Source: a virus. From it: 64,000 nucleotides of DNA. The number at the start of each line of letters is the position of its first letter. Position 1 is the first letter of the stretch. Below are positions 44,501-52,400 of this stretch, piece by piece. Where the stretch lies: IMG/VR virus record IMGVR_UViG_3300032093_006886, positions 1 through 64,000 of that record; one strand, written 5' to 3'. A program made the position numbers and the translations under genes. The notes beneath the pieces were generated by a model. That model was not told the DNA's origin and searched no databases. It worked only from the letters and a program-made list of their open reading frames with translations.

Positions 44501-44921
44501 AGATAGAGACGTGTTATATACGGGTAGAATTAACCCAATCGCTACCTTCGCTGATGTTGGTACAGTTATATGGGGTAATAAAACTTTACAGGTACGTGAA
44601 TCAGCACTTGATAGAATTAACGTTAGACGATTACTACTACAAGCACGTAAATTGATTTCTGCGGTATCTGTAAGGTTATTGTTTGACCAAAACGATGAAC
44701 AAGTTAGACAAGATTTCTTAAACTCAGTAAATCCAATCTTAGACGCAATTAGAAGAGATAGAGGTTTATATGACTTCCGAGTTACAGTATCATCAGATAC
44801 TTCTGACTTAGATAGAAATCAGATGACTGGTAAAATATACATTAAACCAACAAGATCTCTTGAGTTTATTGATATAACATTCTATATCACACCAACCGGA
44901 GCTTCGTTTGATGATGTATAA
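41586..44921 (+). CDS. gp18: tail sheath protein, T4 gp18-like, with large insertion
   Basis: The 1111-residue protein starts with the sheath signature (VFVSPGVYTSEVDLSFVAQS, GIVGETIKGPAFEP) and ends with the conserved C-terminal sheath domain (NVRRLLLQARKLISAVSVRL, DFRVTVSSDTSDLDRNQMTG, RSLEFIDITFYITPTGASF). It polymerises around the tail tube and contracts. It is much longer than T4 gp18 (659). A Pro-rich hinge (PVPPPPPPPDPCVTPIPTP, about residues 296-315) sits inside the insertion, suggesting an extra surface domain on the sheath. A strong terminator follows. Confidence 0.95.
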   Translation: MATNSKVFVSPGVYTSEVDLSFVAQSVGVTTLGIVGETIKGPAFEPIFVRNYDEFQTYFGGTTPEKFINTQIPKYEAAYIAKAYLQQSNQLFVTRVLGLSGYDAGPSWSIMTKANVDPNTIGRYCTDPVIVDCLPACNEYEKIGYTFNFTACTNSTGQSTFDVSGIDPLILEKLNLQFEQFNGSTSSINDYLNDLIYDVIGSVDQSLAEATTISYFGSIDTEDYNILSPVFTAETNVYGVPDVSLNDTDLESAFNDPWYYSQFDNTGNGEYSGFSFFSYITGLTNVTPVTTTTTQPVPPPPPPPDPCVTPIPTPVPTATPVPLIVECYTGSLIGVIYTYTGTSYTEYDDLVIATLRSRGLSNYTSSENPGYEVSNINNVTLNVSGIYSGATKNPYLPFAVNVTNDNGTNFTFETSFSISDSNYVTKVFGTDNFGKPKGVVPVFLEERFQSLLNFGFRKGYIRGINSELVALDSAQSETSDSIGWYLDRYQSANSPWVVSELRGTKVYNLFKFYTVSDGDAANTQVKISIINISFNNLTFDVLVRDYYDTDSNPVVLEKFTNCSMNPNENSFVAKKIGTLDGEYELNSKYIMIEINEDAPNDSLPCGFDGYNFRQYDGVRSPFPIIKTKYFFPGEVFFNPPFGFANGNDDATTEPGDNIRRTYLGISNSFGYDSSYYEYKGKRNPSSSCDIDGVEWSYLSKGFHMDKNASGITISNGFSTSGTPRFYVGDASFSSEPTDTANPYYRLYARKFTLLVQGGFDGWDIYREYRTNKDEFVLGKSGFLNGACPSDRYPNASGWGAFKQISVGDGTTEFANTDYYAYLLGIKTFSNPESVNINVFVTPGIDYVNNSNLVESAIDMIENDRADSLYITTTPDYNLYLPTTTGTDGLIYPQEAVDNLELIGLDSNYTATYYPWVLTRDTVNNTQIYIPPTAEVTRNLALTDNIAFPWFAAAGYTRGIVNSIKARKKLTQEDRDVLYTGRINPIATFADVGTVIWGNKTLQVRESALDRINVRRLLLQARKLISAVSVRLLFDQNDEQVRQDFLNSVNPILDAIRRDRGLYDFRVTVSSDTSDLDRNQMTGKIYIKPTRSLEFIDITFYITPTGASFDDV

Positions 44922-44944
44922 AAAACAAATAGTTTAAAAAAATT

Positions 44945-44977
44945 AAGGGGGATATTTGATTATCTCCCTTTTTTTAT
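44945..44977 (+). terminator. intrinsic terminator after tail sheath
   Basis: Ten-pair stem (AAGGGGGATA with TATCTCCCTT, one G-U pair) with six-base loop, then seven T residues. Confidence 0.85.
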
Positions 44978-44986
44978 TTATATTTG
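44956..44986 (+). promoter_or_regulatory. early-type promoter TTG-N20-TATATTTG
   Basis: TTG (44956-44958), 20 bases, TATATTTG (44979-44986), 20 bases before the HAD gene ATG. The TTG lies within the upstream terminator loop. A TATTTAT (44975-44981) overlaps and makes the class uncertain. Confidence 0.5.
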
Positions 44987-45006
44987 TTAACCTTTAAAAT
45001 TAATTT

Positions 45007-45822
45007 ATGAAAAATATCACCGATTTTGGATTGAAGTATTACGCTTTTGATTGGGATGACAATATATTAAAAATGCCAACAATGGTTTATTTGAAAACAA
45101 AGGATGATCGTGTCGTTGGTATGCCAACATATGAATACTCGTTTAAGAAATCTATAATCGGTAAAAGACAATTTAAATTTAATGGTAATTTAATTGTTGG
45201 GTATGATAATGAACCGTTTAGGGATTTCCTACAGGGCGGTGACGATAGATTTATGATGGACATTAAGAAAGCTAAGATAGCTTCATCAGATATTTGGAAA
45301 GACTTTGTTGAGGCCATAAACAACGGATCAATATTTTCAATTATTACTGCTAGGGGTCACAACCCAGAAACAATTAAAAATGGTATAAAAAATCTTATAG
45401 ATATATCATACGAGGGAATTGACAGGGATAAATTGATAAATAATCTAATTGGGTATCATATAATAACCAACTCAAAATTTAATAATGATTATGACTGGTT
45501 AATTAAGGATTATTTGGATAAGTGTAGGTTCTACCCAATAACTTATCTACATGGTACAATGTCGGATCCATCGGAGGGTAAAGTTAAAGCGATGAATGAT
45601 TTTTTAAATTACATTGAGGAACAATCAAAAAAAGTAAGGATTAGTCTTGTTTCTTACGTTAATTTGGATTTTAACATTAAACCATCAATAGGATTTTCAG
45701 ATGATGATATAGATAATGTTAATTTAATTCGAGATAAAATTTTCCGGGAGGACTTCAATATTAGTATTTACCACACAAAAAACGGTAAAAAAGTTAAGAT
45801 TGACCTAGCAAAAGCTAATTAA
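45007..45822 (+). CDS. HAD-superfamily phosphatase-like protein
   Basis: The 271-residue protein has YAFDWDDNIL (HAD motif I, DxDD form), SIITARGHN (motif II) and a C-terminal GFSDDDIDNV (motif IV-like). These are the acidic phosphotransfer residues of HAD phosphatases. Phage HAD enzymes act as nucleotidases or polynucleotide phosphatases; which applies here is not visible. It has its own promoter between the sheath terminator and the tail tube, so it is probably not a tail part. Confidence 0.75.
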   Translation: MKNITDFGLKYYAFDWDDNILKMPTMVYLKTKDDRVVGMPTYEYSFKKSIIGKRQFKFNGNLIVGYDNEPFRDFLQGGDDRFMMDIKKAKIASSDIWKDFVEAINNGSIFSIITARGHNPETIKNGIKNLIDISYEGIDRDKLINNLIGYHIITNSKFNNDYDWLIKDYLDKCRFYPITYLHGTMSDPSEGKVKAMNDFLNYIEEQSKKVRISLVSYVNLDFNIKPSIGFSDDDIDNVNLIRDKIFREDFNISIYHTKNGKKVKIDLAKAN

Positions 45823-45918
45823 TTATTATAATTTATTAGCAGCTAGCTAATTAATTATTATATTTATATATCTTTTATTAGCAGCTAGCTAATTATTATT
45901 AATATAAAAAGCTAGCTT
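45814..45918. repeat. clustered AT-rich repeats with AGCTAGCTAA hairpins
   Basis: GCTAATTAATTATTATA occurs at 45814-45830 and again at 45846-45862. TTATTAGCAGCTAGCTAATTA-type copies lie at 45833 and 45875, with a diverged one near 45910 (AGCTAGCTTGCTGG). ATTAGC and GCTAAT can pair around a short loop. The first copy includes the end and stop codon of the HAD gene. No gene or RNA family was recognised. Confidence 0.7.
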
Positions 45919-45977
45919 GCTGGCAATTATATAAATAAAAAAAATAAAAGTCAATAGAATAAAAAATTTTTTTGGTA

Positions 45978-45984
45978 TATTTAT
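45978..45984 (+). promoter_or_regulatory. late-type promoter motif (TATTTAT)
   Basis: GGTATATTTATTATATG 34 bases before the tail tube ATG. Confidence 0.5.
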
Positions 45985-46018
45985 TATATGAAAATAAACA
46001 AGACTAAAAAAATTTACT

Positions 46019-46507
46019 ATGGCTGATTTATTAATGAAAATGCCTATACCCTATGAACCTAAACGTGAGAACCGTTGGATTCTTAGATTCCCATCATCTT
46101 TAGGTATCAATGAATGGTACGTAGAGAGTACTTCAAGACCGAAACTTAAAATAGCTTCGACTGAAATCCCGTTCTTAAATACCTCAACATATGTAGCTGG
46201 ACGATTCAACTGGGAAGAAATCCCCGTTAAGTTTAGAGATCCAATTGGACCTTCAGCTTCACAAGCGGTTATGGAATGGATTCGTTTATGTGCTGAATCA
46301 GTTACAGGTCGTATGGGTTACGCAGCTGGTTACAAAAAGAATGTTGATCTTGAAATGTTAGACCCAACTGGAGTTGTGGTTGAAAAGTGGATTTTGGAGG
46401 GAGCGTTCTTACTTGGTTACGATGGTGGAACACTAGATTATTCAAGTGACAAAATAGCTGGAATCTCAGCTAGTATCCGTATGGACCGTTGTATATTAGT
46501 TTACTAA
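46019..46507 (+). CDS. gp19: tail tube protein, T4 gp19-like
   Basis: The 162-residue protein starts with PYEPKRENRWILRFPSSLG and has VKFRDPIGPSASQAVMEW and LEMLDPTGVVVEKWILEGAF, typical of gp19. Length matches T4 gp19 (163). It forms hexameric rings that stack into the inner tail tube. It lies between its own promoter and terminator, which fits the high expression required. Confidence 0.95.
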   Translation: MADLLMKMPIPYEPKRENRWILRFPSSLGINEWYVESTSRPKLKIASTEIPFLNTSTYVAGRFNWEEIPVKFRDPIGPSASQAVMEWIRLCAESVTGRMGYAAGYKKNVDLEMLDPTGVVVEKWILEGAFLLGYDGGTLDYSSDKIAGISASIRMDRCILVY

Positions 46508-46526
46508 ATAATATTTACTTATATTG

Positions 46527-46563
46527 AAATCCGTGTACTATATTAGTGTATGCGGATTTTTTA
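46527..46563 (+). terminator. intrinsic terminator after tail tube
   Basis: AAATCCG pairs with CGGATTT around a longer, partly paired loop, followed by a run of T residues. Confidence 0.75.
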
Positions 46564-46591
46564 TTATAATAAAACCTAATTTCAAATAACA

Positions 46592-47359
46592 ATGGAAACA
46601 AATGATATAGTTAATTACGGTCAGACTGACTTTAATCTTCCACACGACGTGTTGGAATTACCTTCTGGTGGAATATTTTATAAATCTAAAAAGAAAAGTG
46701 TTAAGATTGGATATCTAACAGCTTCAGATGAAAACATTTTACTAAATAACGATAGTCGTAAATCAATAAAGGAAGCTATTGTTTTACCATTACTTAGAAA
46801 TAAGTTATATGAGAGAGAACTTAGACCCGAAGAACTTTTAGAAGGTGACGTTGAATCAATATTAATATTTTTAAGAAATACATCATTTGGTCCTGAATAT
46901 AAATTAAGTGTTGAGGATCCAAAAACCGGTAAACAATTTGAAACATCAATAATGTTAGATAGGATGAATATTGTTCAATCTAAAGAGAAACCAAATGATG
47001 ACGGTACATTTACCCTAACATTACCATTTTCAAAGAATACGGTTAAAGTTAAATTTTTGTCACTTTATGACACAATTGAAATTGATAAAATTCTAGATAG
47101 TTACCCAGCTGGTCGTGTAACACCAACAGTAACCACAAGATTAAATAGAATGGTTGTGGAGTTAAATGGTAATCCAGATCGAAACGATATATCCACATTC
47201 TGTGAAAATATGCCAATCGGAGATTCAAAACACATTAGAAATTTTCTAAGAGACAACGAACCAAGATTAGACCTAAAAAAAGAAATTGTAGCCCCGTCTG
47301 GAGAAAAGGTGACCGTGAGTCTTGCCTTTGGGGTGGAATTTTTTCGGCCTTTCTTCTGA
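46592..47359 (+). CDS. gp26: baseplate hub assembly chaperone, T4 gp26-like (zero-frame product)
   Basis: The 255-residue protein has LPSGGIFYKS near the start, EAIVLPLLRNKLYERELRPEE, LEGDVESILIFLRNTSFG and FTLTLPFSKNTVKV, which is the layout of the T4 gp26-type baseplate family. It lies between tail tube and tape measure, where contractile and siphophages place tail assembly chaperones. It ends abruptly at TGA 47357-47359 after GVEFFRPFF, while a second conserved-looking frame continues, so a longer frameshift product is likely. No promoter motif of its own was seen. Confidence 0.75.
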   Translation: METNDIVNYGQTDFNLPHDVLELPSGGIFYKSKKKSVKIGYLTASDENILLNNDSRKSIKEAIVLPLLRNKLYERELRPEELLEGDVESILIFLRNTSFGPEYKLSVEDPKTGKQFETSIMLDRMNIVQSKEKPNDDGTFTLTLPFSKNTVKVKFLSLYDTIEIDKILDSYPAGRVTPTVTTRLNRMVVELNGNPDRNDISTFCENMPIGDSKHIRNFLRDNEPRLDLKKEIVAPSGEKVTVSLAFGVEFFRPFF

Positions 47360-47498
47360 TTACTCAAAAGTTATATTAGACGAATATTATTATCTTGCCA
47401 AACACCTGGGAGTACAGTACGGTGAATTCTTTAAAATCCCAACGTATGTTCGTAAATATCTTCTTGAAAAAATATTTAATGAAGGAAAACGAAACTAA
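47319..47498 (+). CDS. downstream frame of tail chaperone, probably reached by +1 frameshift
   Basis: The frame is open from 47319 to TAA at 47496-47498 and has no ATG. From the crossover near 47343 it reads FGLSSDYSKVILDEYYYLAK and then KIPTYVRKYLLEKIFNEGKR, helical and charged, like the C-terminal part of many phage tail chaperone fusions. The crossover region is GAA TTT TTT CGG: shifting by +1 on six T residues gives TTT TTC GGC. The zero-frame CGG is likely to be a rare codon in so AT-rich a genome. The alternative is a one-base sequencing error in the T run. Confidence 0.7.
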   Translation, partial: VLPLGWNFFGLSSDYSKVILDEYYYLAKHLGVQYGEFFKIPTYVRKYLLEKIFNEGKRN

Positions 47499-47501
47499 AA
47501 A

Positions 47502-47508
47502 TATTTAT
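47502..47508 (+). promoter_or_regulatory. late-type promoter motif (TATTTAT)
   Basis: AATATTTATCATTAAA 16 bases before the tape measure ATG. Confidence 0.5.
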
Positions 47509-47524
47509 CATTAAATATTATTAA

Positions 47525-49381
47525 ATGGCTATATCAAGTACTTCCACCCTAGATCCAGAATTTGAGAAATTTAAAGGGTATCAAAAATACCAATCAACAA
47601 TGTCACGAGCTTTTGATTTGAATCAATCGTTCGTTAGTAGTATGGGTGATTTGGTAAATGTAACCAAAAGTATGGAAAAAATACTTGAGATATCAGCTGA
47701 CTCAATTACCGAACTTAATTCCTTAAAATTTTTAGATGAAGAAGCCACAAAAATACAAAACGCTTTTGGTGTAAGTAAACAAAGATTGAGTGAATTTAAA
47801 ACATTAATCGCTGACACCACACCTGAATTGATTAAAATGGGTTTTAGTCAAGAAGAATCTACCCAAGCCGTAATAGACATTACCAAAAGTTTAGGGACAA
47901 ACGCTATGGTTGGGAAAGAGGCCGTTGTTGAGTTATCAGCGGTAAGTAGGTTAACCGGTGAAGATATCACAACACTTGCGTCTAGTTTTAGAGACGTTGG
48001 TGTGTCAATATATGACGCTGGTGATAGAATGAAGGAAGTTATTGATTACGCTAAAAACGTGGGTGTTAGTGTACAAGCGGTATCAAAAGGTGTTTTGACT
48101 AATCTAGACAAAATGAATCTTTACAATTTTGAAAACGGTGTTAAAGGTTTAGCTAAGATGGCAGCTCAAGCTTCTAGACTAGGTGTTGATATGTCACACG
48201 TATTTGCTATTGCTGAGAAGGTATTTAACCCGGAAGGTGCGATTGAGTTGGCAGCTGGGTTACAAAGATTGGGGGTTACAGCTAATGGTCTTTTAGACCC
48301 ATTAAGAGCTATGGATTTAGCACGTAATGACCCAGAACAATTGGAAAAGGAATTAGTTAATATTACTAAAGAATGGACAACGTTTAATGAAAAAACCCAA
48401 CAATTTGAAATATTACCAGGTGCTAAAAGTAGGATTAGGGAAATAGCTAGTGAATTGAATATACCAGCTTCAGAATTGACAAAAATGTCAATAAGAGCTG
48501 CCGACTTCGATAAAAAACTACAACAGATTAAATTTCCATCATTAGTTGGTACAGAAGACGAACAAACTCGAGAAATGATCGCTTCATTAGCAACACTATC
48601 AGGTGGAACCGCGGTTATTAAGGTTAGGGATGAACAAGGTAAAGAAGTCACTAAAAAAGTGGAAGATTTACTACCACAAGAAATTGAACAACTAAGAGAA
48701 CAAGCTGCCGACCAAAATAAAAGTTTGGAGGAATTAGCTTATGATCAATTAAACACATTAGACGCTATAAACGCTAATCTTGGTTCTTTGTTGGGTAAAT
48801 TAACACTTGGTAAAGCTACCGCAGCACCCGTCCAACGTGTTTTTGATGCTTTAACTAAAGTCCAAACAAAATACACCGAAATAGCTACCAGAGATGTAAC
48901 AACAGAAACTATTAGAACTGGTGTTGATCAGTTTAGTGGGTTATTAGAAGATGCGGCTTTAAAATTAGCTAAAGGAGATGAGACAGGATCTTTTGAAGCT
49001 TTTAAAAACGCTTTCACATCTATGGGTAATTTAGAAAAAAATTTCCAAACGGGTGTTAAAAATAAGTTTGACGAATTTATCAAAGAATATCGACAAGAGT
49101 TAACAAAAACGTACGAAAACCAATTAAACCCAAAACCAAAAAAAACCCAAGCTGAGTTAATTGTTGAGGAATTGAATGCAAAAAAAGAAGTTATTGAAAA
49201 GAAAGAGATAATAACAAAATCAACAGTTAACGCTAACATAACAATAACAGGTTCCGGTACATTAACAAACATGTCAACAACCGAGATCCAAAACACAATT
49301 AACAACTGGTTAAGTACAGCTGAAGGAAAATCTTGGTTAAATAAATTGTTTGAGGTGAAAGATAGTGGATTAAGAAACTAA
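47525..49381 (+). CDS. tail tape measure protein
   Basis: The 618-residue, mostly helical protein has a long amphipathic region, and the segment AVVELSAVSRLTGEDITTLA, GVSIYDAGDRMKEVIDYAKN and AAGLQRLGVTANGLLDPLRA is typical of the conserved tape measure domain. The C-terminus (KEVIEKKEIITKSTVN) is charged coil. It sets tail length; about 618 residues at about 0.15 nm each would give roughly 90 nm, similar to T4. No transmembrane or lytic domain was seen. Position after chaperone and before hub genes fits. Confidence 0.85.
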   Translation: MAISSTSTLDPEFEKFKGYQKYQSTMSRAFDLNQSFVSSMGDLVNVTKSMEKILEISADSITELNSLKFLDEEATKIQNAFGVSKQRLSEFKTLIADTTPELIKMGFSQEESTQAVIDITKSLGTNAMVGKEAVVELSAVSRLTGEDITTLASSFRDVGVSIYDAGDRMKEVIDYAKNVGVSVQAVSKGVLTNLDKMNLYNFENGVKGLAKMAAQASRLGVDMSHVFAIAEKVFNPEGAIELAAGLQRLGVTANGLLDPLRAMDLARNDPEQLEKELVNITKEWTTFNEKTQQFEILPGAKSRIREIASELNIPASELTKMSIRAADFDKKLQQIKFPSLVGTEDEQTREMIASLATLSGGTAVIKVRDEQGKEVTKKVEDLLPQEIEQLREQAADQNKSLEELAYDQLNTLDAINANLGSLLGKLTLGKATAAPVQRVFDALTKVQTKYTEIATRDVTTETIRTGVDQFSGLLEDAALKLAKGDETGSFEAFKNAFTSMGNLEKNFQTGVKNKFDEFIKEYRQELTKTYENQLNPKPKKTQAELIVEELNAKKEVIEKKEIITKSTVNANITITGSGTLTNMSTTEIQNTINNWLSTAEGKSWLNKLFEVKDSGLRN

Positions 49382-49409
49382 TCAAACATTAAAAAATGAA
49401 CCCAAATCG

Positions 49410-49416
49410 TATTTAT
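49410..49416 (+). promoter_or_regulatory. late-type promoter motif (TATTTAT)
   Basis: CGTATTTATAAAATAAAA 14 bases before the ATG at 49431. Confidence 0.45.
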
Positions 49417-49424
49417 AAAATAAA

Positions 49425-49429
49425 AGGAG
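49425..49429 (+). promoter_or_regulatory. Shine-Dalgarno site AGGAG (unusual here)
   Basis: AGGAG ends one base before the ATG at 49431. Most other genes in the window have only A-rich leaders, so a clear SD is exceptional. The spacing is very short. Confidence 0.4.
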
Positions 49430-49430
49430 A

Positions 49431-52400
49431 ATGTCAAGTTCACTATCATTTGTATCAACAGAATCTTTTAGGAATAACCTATTAGTTAAAAACTTACCAC
49501 CATACTCTGTTACTGGGGTTTTTGGTCCGGTAACAAACGTTGTACAACAAACAAATTTAAATGTTTTTAGTGTTGTTGATTCACCAAACAATCTAGTATC
49601 CACAAATCAATTCGCTAATTCGGTTTACCCACTAAATGAGTATGGACCCGATGGTGGGTTTGATAACCCAATAAATGTCAATAATTTATTACCCGTTGAC
49701 CCAAATCAAGGTCCTTACGATATAAACGACTCAAATCTAGAGTTGGTTAATGAATTTTTTATTGATTCAGCTTATGTAAAAAACATATTTGGTCCAGAAG
49801 ATGGGTATAAAGATTTATATATTGTAACAGATAACTATAACGTTAATCAATATTTCCTACCGTACGCCGACATGTTTATCAATTCATCGTACAGTACGTT
49901 CTCAATGATATTCCAGGACAACCCAACAGGATCTAATGGTTTGTTATCACAAGATAGTTTTATTGTTAAAATAGGATCAACACAACTAAAGGGTGCTTTC
50001 CAAGAAAGGATTGCCGCTGAAATATCACAAGCTACTGTAGGTAGATTTAATTTAGACACATTACAAGATCCGTTCACAGCTGCTATGGTGGCGACAGGTA
50101 AACAACCTTTTTTTGATAAGGATTGGAAAATTACCGTACCCGAATCACCAGTATTAGCTGCTGTATCATTAGCTAATAGATTGACTGGAACTTATTTTCC
50201 GGTATCATTTATTCCTGGTGATTATTTTAATGACCCAGACCCAATACAAAGTCCCCAGGTTGAATCAGCACTTGGTGTGGTGAATAAACTCACAGGTGGA
50301 TTCTTAGGTCCGGTATTAAACAAATTTAGAAACCCGTCAGAGACTTTCGTACAAAATACAGGTAACGGTCAACGATCTGTATTATTTAAAAGTTTAGATT
50401 ATAATAGATATAAACCAGCTTATAACCGAGGACTAACCCAAGGACTAACAACCGCTATTGGTCGTTTATTTGATGAAGATAGACCAAATACCGGTGGGTA
50501 TTATGTCGGTAGTCAAGACGCTGAACCTTCACAAATAACATCACCAGCTAATCAGGTACCCGTAGATAGATTTGGTAAACAAACCCAATCATTAGTATAC
50601 GGTCCATCTGAACTTGGTATTTTATATGAAGGTAATGAAAGTAAATTAAACTTCGGATTAAAAGGTAAATCGTACTCTAACGATGGGGGTATTACCGGTC
50701 AAATGGTTTGGACATCACCAAAGTACAAGGGTGACGCTGGACTTAGAGTTGGTAAAAATGGTAAGAAAGGTAGTTTAGATCCTGGGTTTGAAAGTTTAAC
50801 CACTCAGTATAATCAGTACCAATCTACCGAAGTGGGTGAATTTAAACCAGGATCCATTTTGGATAACACACAAAGGTTAATCGACTCAGCTGATAACGTT
50901 TCTGGTATAGCTAGATTAAAACATGTGGGTAACGCAATTAACCAGGTCTCAAAGGTGTTTAACGATGGGTATAAGGAACTAACCAAAGGATCACAAGTAC
51001 TTTCATATACAAACGACACAACAGGTGTTGAGGAGGGTATTGAGTATTGTAGAGTTTTCACTAAAGATACCCCGTATTTTACATATGATGACTTACAAAA
51101 GACTGAAGGTATAACAATAGCCAATAGACGATTTAGTTACTCTGTGTTGGATAATACATACAATTTAAATATAGCTCCATTAAAAAATCCAGGATCAACT
51201 AACATTATTGATAATAAAGTTAAAAAGTATATGTTCTCGATTGAGAATTTAGCTTGGAGAACCTCAGATAAACCGGGATACACCGTTAGTGAATTACCTG
51301 TTTGTGAACAAGGACCAAATGGGGGTAGAATCATGTGGTTCCCACCGTATGATTTACAATTCTCCGATGATAGTAAACCTGATTTTAATCAAACAAATTT
51401 CCTTGGACGACCTGAACCAATATACACATATAAAAACACAAGTCGTAGTGGAACGATTAGTTGGAAAATAGTTGTTGACCACCCCCAAATAATGAATAAA
51501 ATTGTTACGGAACAATTAAAAAATATACCAAAAGAACGAATTGATTCAATAATGGATTCATTTTTCGCTGGTTGTGTTAAATATGATTTGTATGAATTAG
51601 CGGCTAAATTCAATCAAATACCAGTAAGTGACTTATATACTTATCAAGACATACTTAAGAGTCCAAGATTAACCGATGAGGAACTACAATCAGTAGCGGT
51701 CGAAATAAGACCCGATCCGGTTATAAACATTTTAATAAAAGAAAACGCTGAAGGTGCCGCTGGTACGAATCAGGATGGAGTTGGGGGTAATGGAACAATT
51801 ACCGAAGAACAAACAGTTGATAAAGATGTGAGTAGTGAATTTAATGACATTATAGATTTAGGTTTCTATTTTGACAATAACTGTCCTACTTGTAAAAATG
51901 ATACCGGTACCGACGGTAAAGAACCATATAACAAGTGGTATGATTTATATGTTGGTAAAAAGGATACATATATAAACAACGCACCCTATGAAGTTAGAAC
52001 TGATAAAACATATTCTGGATCATCTGTACCTGACTTCTTCAATAAAGTTGTTGAAGCCAACTATAAAAAAATCCAAGATGTTTTAATACCTAAAATAACA
52101 AAGGTGGTATCAGAACAAAAAGGTACATTTGAATTAAAGTTAATAGCTTCAGCTTCATCACCAAATACTGACGATTATAATATAAACATATCAATAAGAA
52201 GAGATGACGCGGTAAAACGTTGGTTTAGAGCTCAAAAAATCGGTGAAAAAACATTCGCTGAATGGGAGAAAGACGGAAAAATCACATTCTTAAAGAGTGA
52301 TACTCTTGGTGAGGGAACTGTAATAGCTAAAGCTATTGACGCTACTTTAACACCAGACCCTAATAACCCAGAATTAAATGACGTAATACCACCACAACAA

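Noticed and set aside
45823-46018. tRNA or small RNA gene in the repeat region
   Set aside because: The hairpins are short and AT-rich, with no cloverleaf, anticodon arm or CCA-type end.
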